Positions 18,768 to 27,907 of a stretch of 64,000 nucleotides of DNA are shown in pieces. The position numbers and the translations under genes were made by a program. Position 1 is the first letter of the stretch, and every line of letters starts with the position of its first letter. The notes under the pieces are model-generated. The model worked only from the letters and a program-made list of their open reading frames with translations, was not told the origin of the DNA and did no database searches. This DNA is from Pseudopedobacter alpinus (GTDB lineage: Bacteria > Bacteroidota > Bacteroidia > Sphingobacteriales > Sphingobacteriaceae): positions 39,740-103,739 of the forward strand of contig NZ_JBHULV010000045.1 in NCBI RefSeq assembly GCF_042684645.1, in the 5' to 3' direction.

Positions 18768-19298
18768 TTATTCTGCAATAATTCTACCCTTCATTACTCC
18801 GTAATGGCCAGGAAAGCTACAAAGGAAATTATGAGAACCTGGATTATTGATAGTAAAAGTAATTTCATCACTTTCGCCTGGTCCTAACAACTTTGTATGT
18901 TCTATTATAGAATTAACTAATGAAGCTGGAATGTAATCAGTATCCTGAGCAGACATAGCTTCAGTTGCGAAATTGGCAACATCTACATTTGATTTTAGCA
19001 ATACGAAGTTATGGCCCATTGAACTTTTTGGCAACTTACCAACGTTTGACATCTTTAACGTTACCACCTCTCCCGCTTTTACCTTAAATAGGGTATCGCT
19101 ATACTTCATTAAATCATTTCCAGTAATACTGATTTGATTGTTTGCCGCTAATGCAGCCACAGCTGGACTTTCTACAGCTAATTCTTCAGTTTGTGTTTCT
19201 GTTGTTTCTGATGTAGCTTGATTGGAAGTACTATCAGTTCCGCCGCAAGAAGCTAAAAATATAGATGCTGCAGCAATTGTTAATGTTAAAAATTTCAT
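18768..19298 (-). CDS. Azurin-like blue copper lipoprotein
   Basis: 176 residues. The lipobox FLASC puts the acylated Cys at residue 18; a Ser/Thr/Glu-rich linker (about 20-50) precedes the cupredoxin domain (about 55-176). Type 1 copper ligands are all visible: H96 in GHNF, C160 in NFLCSF, H165 in GHYG and M169. It is expected to shuttle electrons at the cell envelope, for example to a terminal oxidase or a denitrification enzyme. It stands alone, with no respiratory genes nearby; an ATGACA-CT-TGTCAT palindrome lies upstream. Confidence 0.93.
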   Translation of the reverse strand: MKFLTLTIAAASIFLASCGGTDSTSNQATSETTETQTEELAVESPAVAALAANNQISITGNDLMKYSDTLFKVKAGEVVTLKMSNVGKLPKSSMGHNFVLLKSNVDVANFATEAMSAQDTDYIPASLVNSIIEHTKLLGPGESDEITFTINNPGSHNFLCSFPGHYGVMKGRIIAE

Positions 19299-19339
19299 GA
19301 TTTTTTTTATAAAGTTAACTATTGAATTATTTTAAAAAA

Positions 19340-19353
19340 ATGACACTTGTCAT
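19340..19353. promoter_or_regulatory. Palindrome upstream of the azurin-like gene
   Basis: ATGACA-CT-TGTCAT is a perfect 6-bp inverted repeat with a 2-bp spacer, 42 nt upstream of the azurin-like start. Its GACAnnTGTC core resembles the operators of BlaI/CopY-type repressors (xACAnnTGTx). No such regulator lies nearby, so the assignment is only suggestive. Confidence 0.3.
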
Positions 19354-19562
19354 AATACTAAAACAACAAAAAGATTTTAGAATAGTTTCTCGAAAATGAT
19401 TTTTATTGTAATGATTTAGTCATGTTATAACGCCTTAAAAAGCTTTAAGCTAAACCGATTGACACCACTTACATTTGAGTTTAATAATGATTATAATTGT
19501 GAGTTTGAACTAGAAAACTACACAGATTAAATTTGTTTGGAGCACTTAGAGCCTGTTTAAAC

Positions 19563-20675
19563 CTAATTACCTAAAACCACATTTGCCCTAACTGGGTAGT
19601 GATCTGATAAATCTTTTTTGATGATTTTATAAGAACTAAAATCTAAAGTTGGTGATGCTAAAATATAATCTATTTGAAAATTAGGGAATGCGCCATTATA
19701 AGTAACACCCAAGCCCGAACCTTTATCTTGAAAAGCATTTTTTAAGCCTTTGGTCATTTCTGCTAAAGCAAAAGAAACTGGAGTATCATTAAAATCGCCC
19801 ATGATGATATAAGGCGTTGTACAACTTTCAATATGTTCTTTCAGTACCTTAACCTCGTTACTTCTTTTAACAAAAGCATTTTTTAACTTTTTTACAATAC
19901 GCTTAGAAGAAACTACGTCTTCATTGGTGTTCAAATCTTTTTTAACCTCATTTATAAAAGAGTAATCTTCTGGTTGGAAAGAAATAGATGCTAAATGAAC
20001 CACGTAAACTCTTAGTGTTTTATTTCCCTTTTGGATATCAATAAAAACAGCCTTATTACCTATTGCTATACTATCAAACTGTATTTCTGCACTGTTAACT
20101 ATTGGGTATTTACTAAAAACAGCAATTCCTAAAGATTCATAATCATTAAAATCTGTTTTACTATAAAAGTACTGTTTGGTGTTTAAAACTTTTAGCAACG
20201 AATCTTTAAAGTCGAACTTACCTTTTGTTCTTGTAAAAAACTCCTGAAAACCAACAACATCTGGGTCTTCAGATTTTATCATGCTGTAGAAATTCTTACT
20301 TAGCGCTGTATCTAAAATACCTTCTTGAGTCCTAAAATTATGAACGTTGTATGTCATTAATTTTAACGTATTGCTATCAGTAACAAAATCGGTATTAGAT
20401 AACCGAAAACCGAAAGTGCGAGTAAGTGGCTTAAAACCAATTAAAATAAATAATAACGAATAAATAAAATACCAACGTTTAAGTATTGCCCAAAAAATAA
20501 TAAATAAAACGTTTGCTAACAAAATGAAAGGGTATGCTAAACCAAATAGTGTGAAATACCAAAATGTTAGCGGATTAATAATTGTTGCACAATAGCTAAG
20601 TAGTAAAGCAATTATTACTGCAAAATTGAAGAATAGTAATGTTTTAATAAAAAAACTATTTCCTCTTTTCTTCAT
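19563..20675 (-). CDS. Membrane-anchored endonuclease/exonuclease/phosphatase (EEP) family protein
   Basis: 370 residues. Three hydrophobic segments (about 10-30, 36-60 and 63-82) anchor the protein; the EEP domain (about 100-370) follows with MTYNVHNFR, GFQEFF, MGDFNDTP and SDHYPVRA, which include the metal-binding Asn, Glu, Asp/Asn and Asp/His residues of the DNase I/phosphodiesterase superfamily. The substrate is unknown; members act on nucleic acids, inositol phosphates or sphingolipids. Its start overlaps the end of the upstream rhomboid gene by 20 nt, indicating an operon. Confidence 0.88.
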   Translation of the reverse strand: MKKRGNSFFIKTLLFFNFAVIIALLLSYCATIINPLTFWYFTLFGLAYPFILLANVLFIIFWAILKRWYFIYSLLFILIGFKPLTRTFGFRLSNTDFVTDSNTLKLMTYNVHNFRTQEGILDTALSKNFYSMIKSEDPDVVGFQEFFTRTKGKFDFKDSLLKVLNTKQYFYSKTDFNDYESLGIAVFSKYPIVNSAEIQFDSIAIGNKAVFIDIQKGNKTLRVYVVHLASISFQPEDYSFINEVKKDLNTNEDVVSSKRIVKKLKNAFVKRSNEVKVLKEHIESCTTPYIIMGDFNDTPVSFALAEMTKGLKNAFQDKGSGLGVTYNGAFPNFQIDYILASPTLDFSSYKIIKKDLSDHYPVRANVVLGN

Positions 20676-21540
20676 TGTTAGTGCTTAATTTAAAAAGGGT
20701 TTCTTTTTCTTTGGCTGTTAAATTATCATATCCGTTTTTAGATATTTTATCTAATATGGCGTCAATAATTTCTTGGTTTGGCATATCCGTACGGATATTG
20801 AATGAAACTTTATGCTCTTGTTTAGATACTACTTTTAACTTTGCTTTTGGCTCAAAAACATTTTCAAAAGGTTTACACCAATCATTACCGCTTTGTAGGG
20901 CTTTTATAAACAAAAAGCCAAAAATAGCACCTCCCAAATGTGAAAGGTAACCGCCAGCATTACTTCCCGCTAAGCTTAAAATATCAATAATAATATAAAC
21001 TATAGCTATCCAAACTAACCTAACAGCTCCAATAAACATCAAATGAATGGTGTAATTGGGTACAAGTGTGGCTGTTGCAACCAAAATGGCAGTAACAGAA
21101 GCAGATGCACCAACAGCTGCGGAACTTAAGCTTGCATCAGCGTAAGCGGGAATAATGTTATAGCATAAAATGTAAAAAAATGCACCAGATAAACCGCCAG
21201 CTAAATAAACAAATGTTAATTTTTTACTGTTTAAAAATCCTTCTAAAATTTTTCCCATCCAAAATAACCACAACATATTAAACAAAATATGGAAAAAACC
21301 ATCGTGTAAAAACATGTAGGTAAAGGGTGTCCAGAAACGGTAAAGCAGTTTTGGTAAAAACGTAGGTACTGCCAAAAAATTAAAAACAAAATTGTTAATG
21401 TTACTCTGCTTGGTAAACAGGTACTCAAAAACACTTAGTAAGCTAAAAAATAAAAAAATTGCAACATTTATAGCAATTAATAAGTTTACCCTACTACCAG
21501 ATGCAAAGATTTTGAATTTCAACTCGTTTAATACGTTCAT
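20656..21540 (-). CDS. Rhomboid-family intramembrane serine protease (with C-terminal extension)
   Basis: 294 residues. Six or so membrane helices; H84 and N88 in HILFNMLWLFWMG form the oxyanion-side motif, nucleophile S146 lies in GASA, and H201 in YLSHLGG completes the dyad. The classical GASG has Ala after the nucleophile here, which occurs in active relatives but deserves note. A soluble C-terminal extension (about 222-294) contains a small helical segment ending LTAKEKETLFKLS. It follows the second rhomboid gene by 12 nt and overlaps the EEP gene. Confidence 0.9.
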   Translation of the reverse strand: MNVLNELKFKIFASGSRVNLLIAINVAIFLFFSLLSVFEYLFTKQSNINNFVFNFLAVPTFLPKLLYRFWTPFTYMFLHDGFFHILFNMLWLFWMGKILEGFLNSKKLTFVYLAGGLSGAFFYILCYNIIPAYADASLSSAAVGASASVTAILVATATLVPNYTIHLMFIGAVRLVWIAIVYIIIDILSLAGSNAGGYLSHLGGAIFGFLFIKALQSGNDWCKPFENVFEPKAKLKVVSKQEHKVSFNIRTDMPNQEIIDAILDKISKNGYDNLTAKEKETLFKLSTNNEEKRK

Positions 21541-21552
21541 GCTTTAAATTTA

Positions 21553-22377
21553 TTAAAAAGAATCAACTCTTTTTATTCCCCAAAGTTTTATGAGGATAAA
21601 ACCAACCAACATACCACCTAAATGTGCAAAATGAGCCACATTATCTCCTGGGTTATTAGCCATTCCGTTATAAAGTTCAAATAACCCATAAAGAATAACC
21701 AAATATTTGGCTTTCATAGGGAAAAAGAAATAAATATAAATTAATGTATTTGGAAACAACATTCCAAATGCTAATAAAATACCAAATACAGCTCCAGAAG
21801 CACCTAAAACTGGTGTATTTAATTTTGCGCTTAAATAACTGTTAACCATATTAACTGATGCTTTTTTTGCATCAACACTTTCGGGGTTTTGTTGCCAATA
21901 CTCCGTAACTCTGTTAAAATCTGGTTGTATATTTTCTGGAACTTGATCTTGTACAAAGCTTTCATATTTACTAATGGAAGGAGCAGCAGTATAAACTTCG
22001 GCACTGCTTTGTAAAGGTGCTATTTCTAAAGCTTGCACTCCTAAAAAAAGAATAGAAGCACCAATACCAGTTAAAATATAATAGTTTATGAATTTTTTAG
22101 AGCCCATAAATTTCTCTAAAACAGAACCAAACATCCATAAAGCAAACATATTTGAAAAAATATGCCCAATATTGGCATGCATAAATAAATGGGTAAACAG
22201 TTGCCAAACCCTAAATTTATCTGAAGCAGGGTAAAACAAAGCTAAATGTTCTGACAAATCAAATCCAAAACTGCTTTGGAACACATAAGTTGCAAAAAAC
22301 AAAATTCCGTTAATAATGAGAAGGTTTTTTACAATTGGCGGAAAAAGCGTATTACTTAAAGGGTTAAAATCTCTCAT
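21553..22377 (-). CDS. Rhomboid-family intramembrane serine protease
   Basis: 274 residues. The membrane core has the dyad S194 (GASG) and H252 (AHLGG) and the N-terminal HIFSNMFALWMFG motif. A polar insertion of about 65 residues (about 122-186) sits between membrane segments and would face the periplasm; it is not part of the minimal rhomboid. It is cotranscribed with mutL (15 nt upstream) and a second, shorter-looped rhomboid (12 nt downstream). Confidence 0.92.
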   Translation of the reverse strand: MRDFNPLSNTLFPPIVKNLLIINGILFFATYVFQSSFGFDLSEHLALFYPASDKFRVWQLFTHLFMHANIGHIFSNMFALWMFGSVLEKFMGSKKFINYYILTGIGASILFLGVQALEIAPLQSSAEVYTAAPSISKYESFVQDQVPENIQPDFNRVTEYWQQNPESVDAKKASVNMVNSYLSAKLNTPVLGASGAVFGILLAFGMLFPNTLIYIYFFFPMKAKYLVILYGLFELYNGMANNPGDNVAHFAHLGGMLVGFILIKLWGIKRVDSF

Positions 22378-22392
22378 TTATTCAATAATATT

Positions 22393-24255
22393 TTAATGTT
22401 TGTTAAAACGCTCAAAAAGCTCTTCAAGTGTGATTTTAACTATAATTTGTTTGCCGTTTAAAGACGCATTGGGCATTGAACAAGCAAATAGCTGATCAAT
22501 TAAATTATTCATCTCCTCGGTCTCTAATGTTGTGCCAGCTTTTATAGCCGAGTTTTTGGCTAATGTTCGGGCTAAATTATCTCTTTTATCTAACTTTAAA
22601 ACGGTGTGGTTGTTTTTAAAACCTTCAATTAATTCTTCCAACATAGTGGCCAAATCATTGTTTTCGGGTAAATCTGCAGGTACACCTTCTATCACTAACG
22701 TATTTTTTCCAAAATCTCTGATATCAAAACCCAATGCCTGAAAATATGGCAGTAATTCGTTAGCCAAAGCAAAATCTGTAGTGTTTAATGTTACCGTTTG
22801 CGGAAATAAACTTTGCTGACTTAAGCCCTTATTTTGTTCTAATTGCACCAAAAAACGTTCATACAAAATACGCTCATGGGCTGCTTGTTGATCTACCAAC
22901 ATAAAACCCGATTTAATTTGGGTAATAATATAACGCTGGTGCAACTGAAAAACTTGTCGGCTACTTAAGTTTTCTAACTTGTCATCGCCAGTCGCAATAT
23001 TTTTTTCGTGGTTTAATTCAAAGCTATTTTGTTCAAAAGTTCTTTTCTCGCTAATTTCATAAAGCGTATTCCAATTACTTGGAATGCTTTTAGATTCGCT
23101 CATGTTACGTAAAAAAGGCAGTTCTTTTGTTGCCGCTTTGCCATCATGAAAAGGGTTAAAGCTTGGATTAAAATTTACTGATGGGGCGCTTATTTCTTCT
23201 AACGGTTTTTGAGTTAACATTCCCTCAAAAGCGGTTTCTTGATTAAAATCTAAAGTGGGGGTAATGTTATACCGTCCTAAAGAACGTTTAACTGCCGAAC
23301 GGATGATGGCATAGATTGCTTTTTCATCCTGATATTTAATTTCTGTTTTTGTGGGATGAACGTTGATGTCTATTTTTGCAGGGTCAATCTCAATAAATAA
23401 TACATAAAGCGGAAAGCAATCTTCGGGTAAAAGCTGCTCATAAGCAATAGTTACGGCATGGTTTAAATAACCATCTTTAATAAACCTGTTGTTTACAAAA
23501 AAAAACTGATCGCCACGAGTTTTCTTAGCAAAAGAAGGCTTGCCAATAAATCCTTTTACTTGTATAATACTGGTTTCTTCATCTAAAGGCACTAAACGTT
23601 CGTTATAATTATTGCCTAATAAATGTACAATACGTTGTTTTAATTGTACCGCTGGTAAATGATAAACTTCTTGCCCATCATGGTGTAAGGTGAAATAAAT
23701 TTCGGGATGTGCTAAAGAAACTCTTTGAAATTCATCAATAATGTGACGAAGTTCTACCGGGTTACTTTTTAAAAAATTACGCCTAGCCGGAATGTTATAG
23801 AAAAGATTTTTTACAGCAATTGAAGTTCCTGCTGCCGTTGCACAATGTTCTTGATGGGTAACAGTTGATGCTTCAATTTGCAAAAGCGAACCCAATTCGT
23901 CTTCATGCTTGCGAGTTTTAAGTTCCACTTGCGAAATTGCAGCAATAGATGCCATTGCTTCGCCCCTAAAACCCATGGTTCTTATCGCAAATAAATCTTC
24001 TGCTTTGTTAATTTTAGAAGTTGCATGACGTTCAAAACACATTCTTGCATCAGTTGCGCTCATTCCGCAACCATTGTCAATCACTTGTATTAAAGCCTTT
24101 CCAGCATCTTTTATTATAAGTTGTATTTTATCAGCACCTGCATCTATGGCGTTTTCTAAAAGCTCTTTTACTGCAGAAGCTGGTCTTTGTACCACTTCGC
24201 CAGCAGCTATTTGGTTGGCTACGGCATCTGGTAAAAGTTTAATTATATCTGACAT
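22393..24255 (-). CDS. mutL: DNA mismatch repair protein MutL
   Basis: 620 residues from the ATG at 24255; a frame beginning three codons earlier would need a TTG start. The GHKL ATPase N-terminus includes NQIAAGEVVQRPASAVKELLENAIDAGA and DNGCGM, followed by GFRGEAMASIAAI. The C-terminal dimerisation domain carries DQQAAHERILYE at residues 455-466, where the endonuclease metal motif of many MutLs is DQHAxxExxxxE: the His is replaced by Gln. The gene heads the operon mutL, rhomboid, rhomboid, EEP. Confidence 0.97.
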   Translation of the reverse strand: MSDIIKLLPDAVANQIAAGEVVQRPASAVKELLENAIDAGADKIQLIIKDAGKALIQVIDNGCGMSATDARMCFERHATSKINKAEDLFAIRTMGFRGEAMASIAAISQVELKTRKHEDELGSLLQIEASTVTHQEHCATAAGTSIAVKNLFYNIPARRNFLKSNPVELRHIIDEFQRVSLAHPEIYFTLHHDGQEVYHLPAVQLKQRIVHLLGNNYNERLVPLDEETSIIQVKGFIGKPSFAKKTRGDQFFFVNNRFIKDGYLNHAVTIAYEQLLPEDCFPLYVLFIEIDPAKIDINVHPTKTEIKYQDEKAIYAIIRSAVKRSLGRYNITPTLDFNQETAFEGMLTQKPLEEISAPSVNFNPSFNPFHDGKAATKELPFLRNMSESKSIPSNWNTLYEISEKRTFEQNSFELNHEKNIATGDDKLENLSSRQVFQLHQRYIITQIKSGFMLVDQQAAHERILYERFLVQLEQNKGLSQQSLFPQTVTLNTTDFALANELLPYFQALGFDIRDFGKNTLVIEGVPADLPENNDLATMLEELIEGFKNNHTVLKLDKRDNLARTLAKNSAIKAGTTLETEEMNNLIDQLFACSMPNASLNGKQIIVKITLEELFERFNKH

Positions 24256-24380
24256 GTTTGGCAAAAATATTAAAATTTTCAGGCATTATTTGCTCAAATA
24301 GCAAATTACACCTTTAAAAATGTTGGCATATCCATCAGCCTTAGCTATCTTTAATTTTTTAACATCAATTATCTTCAAAA

Positions 24381-26015
24381 ATGAATAACAGGCTTGTCTT
24401 TTCAATTCTTTTACTTTTTGCATTATCTGCTTGTCAAATTAAAAAACACGCTGATTTCATCATCATTAATGCGAAAATTTACACACTAGATAGCAATTTT
24501 ACTGTTGCACAAGCCCTTGCAGTATCTGACGGTAAAATAATTGCAACTGGCACAAATGAAGAAATGCAAGCGCTTTTTAAAGCAAATGAAGAAATTGATG
24601 CTGAAGGAAAAACAATAGTTCCGGGTTTTATTGATGCCCATGCTCATTTTTTACGCTATGGCGAAGGCTTACAAGAATTAAATTTACGTGGAACAAAAAG
24701 TTGGGCACAAATTGTAGCGCATATTAAAGCTTATACCGATAAAAATAAAGAAGGTTGGATAATTGGGAGAGGTTGGGATCAAAATGATTGGGACGTTAAA
24801 AATTTTCCTAATAAAGAAGTATTAGATTCTTTGTACCCAAACAGACCAATAATATTAACACGCATAGATGGGCATGCGGCTATTGCAAATCAGATAGCTT
24901 TGGACAGTGCAAAAATTACCATTGACACTAAATTAACAGGTGGAGATGTAATTGTAGAAAATGGAAAACTTACAGGTTTACTAATAGATAATGCTGTTGA
25001 CTTAGTAAGTTCTAAAATTCCGAAGTTAAACAATCAACAAAAAACAAAATCTTTAATTGATGCTGCAAATAATTGCTTTGCAGTTGGTTTAACAACAGTT
25101 GATGATTGTGGTTTAGATTATAAAGATGTATTGTTGATAGACTCTTTACAAAAAACTGGCGATTTAAAAATGAGACTTTACGCCATGTTAAGCGATGCCC
25201 AAGATAATTACGACTTTTTAATTAAGAAGGGGAAAATAAAAACAAAACATTTAAATGTACGCTCTTTTAAAGTTTATGGCGATGGTGCTTTAGGTTCAAG
25301 AGGAGCTTGTTTATTAAAACCATATTCAGATAAAAAAGATCATTTAGGTTTTCTGTTATCTGATGAAAATCATTTTAAAGAGGTAGCACAAAAAATATAT
25401 GATAACGATTTTCAAATGTGTACCCATGCTATTGGAGACTCGGCAAATAGAACCATTTTAAAAATTTACGAATCTGTTTTAAAAGGCAAAAACGATAAGC
25501 GTTGGAGAATAGAACATGCCCAAATTGTTAACCCGGCTGATTTTAAATTGTTTGGAGACAATAGCATTATTCCATCTGTACAACCAACCCACGCAACTTC
25601 AGATATGTATTGGGCAGCAAATAGGCTAGGAAACCAGCGTGTAAAATCTGCTTATGCTTATTTAGAGTTATTGAACCAGAATAATTGGTTGCCTTTAGGT
25701 ACAGATTTTCCGGTTGAAGATATTAACCCAATAAACACTTTTTATGCAGCCGTATCTCGCAAAGATTTAGAAAACTATCCTAAAAACGGTTTTCAAATGG
25801 AAAATGCGCTAAGCAGAGAACAGGCTTTAAAAGGGATGACAATTTGGGCAGCTAAGTCGAATTTTGAAGAACATGAAAAAGGAAGTTTAGAGAAAGGGAA
25901 ATTTGCAGATTTCATTATCCTTAATCAGGATATGATGACTATTGAAGACAATAAAATACCGCTTACAAAAGTTTTAACTACATACATTGCCGGAAAAAAA
26001 GTATATCAAAAATGA
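24381..26015 (+). CDS. Amidohydrolase lipoprotein (YtcJ-like)
   Basis: 544 residues. The lipobox ALSAC places the acylated Cys at residue 18. The metal-dependent amidohydrolase fold is shown by GFIDAHAHF (DxHxH type), the later CTHAIGDSANR and the C-terminal GKFADFIILNQD. YtcJ-like enzymes hydrolyse varied amides and N-acyl compounds; the substrate is unknown. The stop overlaps the start of the next gene (ATGA), so it is coupled to the GH3-C/beta-lactamase hybrid, suggesting a linked periplasmic hydrolysis function. Confidence 0.9.
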   Translation: MNNRLVFSILLLFALSACQIKKHADFIIINAKIYTLDSNFTVAQALAVSDGKIIATGTNEEMQALFKANEEIDAEGKTIVPGFIDAHAHFLRYGEGLQELNLRGTKSWAQIVAHIKAYTDKNKEGWIIGRGWDQNDWDVKNFPNKEVLDSLYPNRPIILTRIDGHAAIANQIALDSAKITIDTKLTGGDVIVENGKLTGLLIDNAVDLVSSKIPKLNNQQKTKSLIDAANNCFAVGLTTVDDCGLDYKDVLLIDSLQKTGDLKMRLYAMLSDAQDNYDFLIKKGKIKTKHLNVRSFKVYGDGALGSRGACLLKPYSDKKDHLGFLLSDENHFKEVAQKIYDNDFQMCTHAIGDSANRTILKIYESVLKGKNDKRWRIEHAQIVNPADFKLFGDNSIIPSVQPTHATSDMYWAANRLGNQRVKSAYAYLELLNQNNWLPLGTDFPVEDINPINTFYAAVSRKDLENYPKNGFQMENALSREQALKGMTIWAAKSNFEEHEKGSLEKGKFADFIILNQDMMTIEDNKIPLTKVLTTYIAGKKVYQK

Positions 26016-27820
26016 TTAAAAGATTCATAATTAGCGCTTTATTTACAAGTGTGATTTTATTTGCATGCGGACAAGACCATTTAGAAGATAAAAACTGGTT
26101 AAATAATTTTAAAGATTCAGAAAAAAATACGGTTGTTTTAAACAACGCTGATGAAATTATTCCGTTAAAAAACCTAGAAAAAAGAAGCATTGCCAGTATA
26201 GATTTAGGCTTTAGCCATTCTATAACTTTTGATAGCTTGTTAAATAAATACAGCCAAGTTGATCCATTTAATGGAAACATTTACGCAAGTAACAACCAGT
26301 TTAAAAATTTAATAGACGATTTAAAGTTCTATAACACGGTTATTGTTTCTTTATCTGATGTTTCTGTTTTCAATACCGATGTTTTAAACTTTGTTAAAGA
26401 ACTTCAAGAAAAAAAACAATTAATTATTACCCTTTTTGGCAATCCTAAAAGCTTAACACAACTTACCGAAATTACAGCACCAATTATTTGGTGCCCTAAC
26501 CATACAGATGTTGGCGCAAATTTTACCGCTCAACTGGTTTTTGGTGGTGTTGGCACATCGGCCGTTTTACAGAAAACTTATACAGATAATTATAAAACAG
26601 GTACCGGAAGCATTATTAATAAAATAAGGTTTGCTTATACTGTGCCAGAAGAAGTGGGTATCAATATCAATGATTTAAAAGGAATTGATGTAGTAGCAGC
26701 AGAAGCAATAAAAGAAAAAGCAGCACCGGGTATGGTTGTTTTGGTGGCTAAAGACGGAAAAATCATTTTCAATAAAGCCTACGGAACACATACTTATGAT
26801 AAAGATGCGCCTAAAGAAAGGGTTGATGATATTTTTGATTTAGCATCTATTACCAAAGTTAGTGCTACCACAATGGAAGTGATGCGACTTTACGAGCAAA
26901 AAAAATTAGATTTAGACACTACCATCAATACCTACATTGCTAAAACAAGAAATACTGCAAAAAGTGATATTAAAGTTAAAGAAGTACTATTACACCAAGC
27001 TGGTTTTATTCCCTTCATTCCTTTTTACAACAGCATTAAGCCAGAAGATTTTAGCAGAGATTCATCTGAGAATTATACCGTAAAAGTTGCCGATAGCTTT
27101 TTTATGAAGAAAGAGTACTTTAGAGATGTAATGTGGAAACAAATGCTTGAAAGTCCTTTAAAAACCAGAGGAAAATACGTTTACAGCGATTTGAGTATGT
27201 ATTTTATGAAAGAAATTGTTGAAACTATTACTCAAGAACCAATGGCAGATTATGTGATGAACAATTTTTATAAACCTTTAGGCATGCACACCACAGGTTT
27301 TAATCCGCGTTATCGCTTCACAAAATCTCGTATCATACCTACAGAACAAGATAATTATTTTAGAAAAACTTTGCTTTGGGGTTATGTTCATGATCAAGGT
27401 GCAGCAATGGTAGGCGGAGTTTCTGGCCATGCCGGACTATTTTCTAACGCTACAGATTTAGCTATTTTATACCAAATGTTGCTAAATAAAGGAACTTACG
27501 GCGGTAAACGCTATTTTAAAGCTAGCACCATTGATTACTTTACAGCAAAACAATCAGAAATTAGCCGGCGGGGTTTAGGTTTCGATAGATTTGACGCTAA
27601 CAGCAAAAATGGTTACCCATCTAAGTTAGCCTCAAGCCAAACTTACGGCCATACAGGTTATACTGGTACAGCTGTTTGGGTAGATGCTAAAGAAAATTTA
27701 GTTTACATATTCTTATCAAACAGGGTAAACCCAGAGGTAAGTAATAAATTATTAGATATGAATATTCGTCCTCGCATTCAGGATATTATATACCAAGCAA
27801 TAGAAAAATCTAAGAAATAG
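26012..27820 (+). CDS. Lipoprotein with GH3 C-terminal-like and beta-lactamase/transpeptidase-like domains
   Basis: 602 residues, lipobox LFACG (Cys19). Residues about 35-205 resemble the C-terminal domain of GH3/NagZ enzymes (opening NNADEIIPLKNLEKRSIASI), but no GH3 catalytic (alpha/beta)8 domain precedes it. Residues about 215-600 are a class C-type serine hydrolase: SITK with S279 and K282, Tyr motif Y391-S392-D393 in place of YxN, and HTG at 547-549. Bacteroidota commonly carry a GH3-NagZ domain fused to this hydrolase in a protein of around 1000 residues (from memory); this looks like a version that lost its glycosidase part. A role in peptidoglycan turnover is inferred from the adjacent amidase. 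Confidence 0.8.
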   Translation: MIKRFIISALFTSVILFACGQDHLEDKNWLNNFKDSEKNTVVLNNADEIIPLKNLEKRSIASIDLGFSHSITFDSLLNKYSQVDPFNGNIYASNNQFKNLIDDLKFYNTVIVSLSDVSVFNTDVLNFVKELQEKKQLIITLFGNPKSLTQLTEITAPIIWCPNHTDVGANFTAQLVFGGVGTSAVLQKTYTDNYKTGTGSIINKIRFAYTVPEEVGININDLKGIDVVAAEAIKEKAAPGMVVLVAKDGKIIFNKAYGTHTYDKDAPKERVDDIFDLASITKVSATTMEVMRLYEQKKLDLDTTINTYIAKTRNTAKSDIKVKEVLLHQAGFIPFIPFYNSIKPEDFSRDSSENYTVKVADSFFMKKEYFRDVMWKQMLESPLKTRGKYVYSDLSMYFMKEIVETITQEPMADYVMNNFYKPLGMHTTGFNPRYRFTKSRIIPTEQDNYFRKTLLWGYVHDQGAAMVGGVSGHAGLFSNATDLAILYQMLLNKGTYGGKRYFKASTIDYFTAKQSEISRRGLGFDRFDANSKNGYPSKLASSQTYGHTGYTGTAVWVDAKENLVYIFLSNRVNPEVSNKLLDMNIRPRIQDIIYQAIEKSKK

Positions 27821-27827
27821 TAATTTT

Positions 27828-27870
27828 AGCTAGCTACATAAAAGCATTATTATTTGATGCTAGCTTTTTT
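27828..27870 (+). terminator. Possible terminator after the beta-lactamase-like gene
   Basis: AGCTAGC (27828-27834) pairs with GCTAGCT (27859-27865) and an inner AGCAT/ATGCT pair (27843-27847 with 27857-27861) is an alternative; a run of T follows. The loop is long, so confidence is low, and the next gene could be read through. Confidence 0.4.
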
Positions 27871-27907
27871 ATTTTACTTTTACAATCTCAAATTAACATT
27901 TTCCATA

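Noticed and set aside
24256..24264. TTG start for MutL three codons upstream
   Set aside because: The ATG at 24255 gives a normal MutL N-terminus; the extra residues are not needed.
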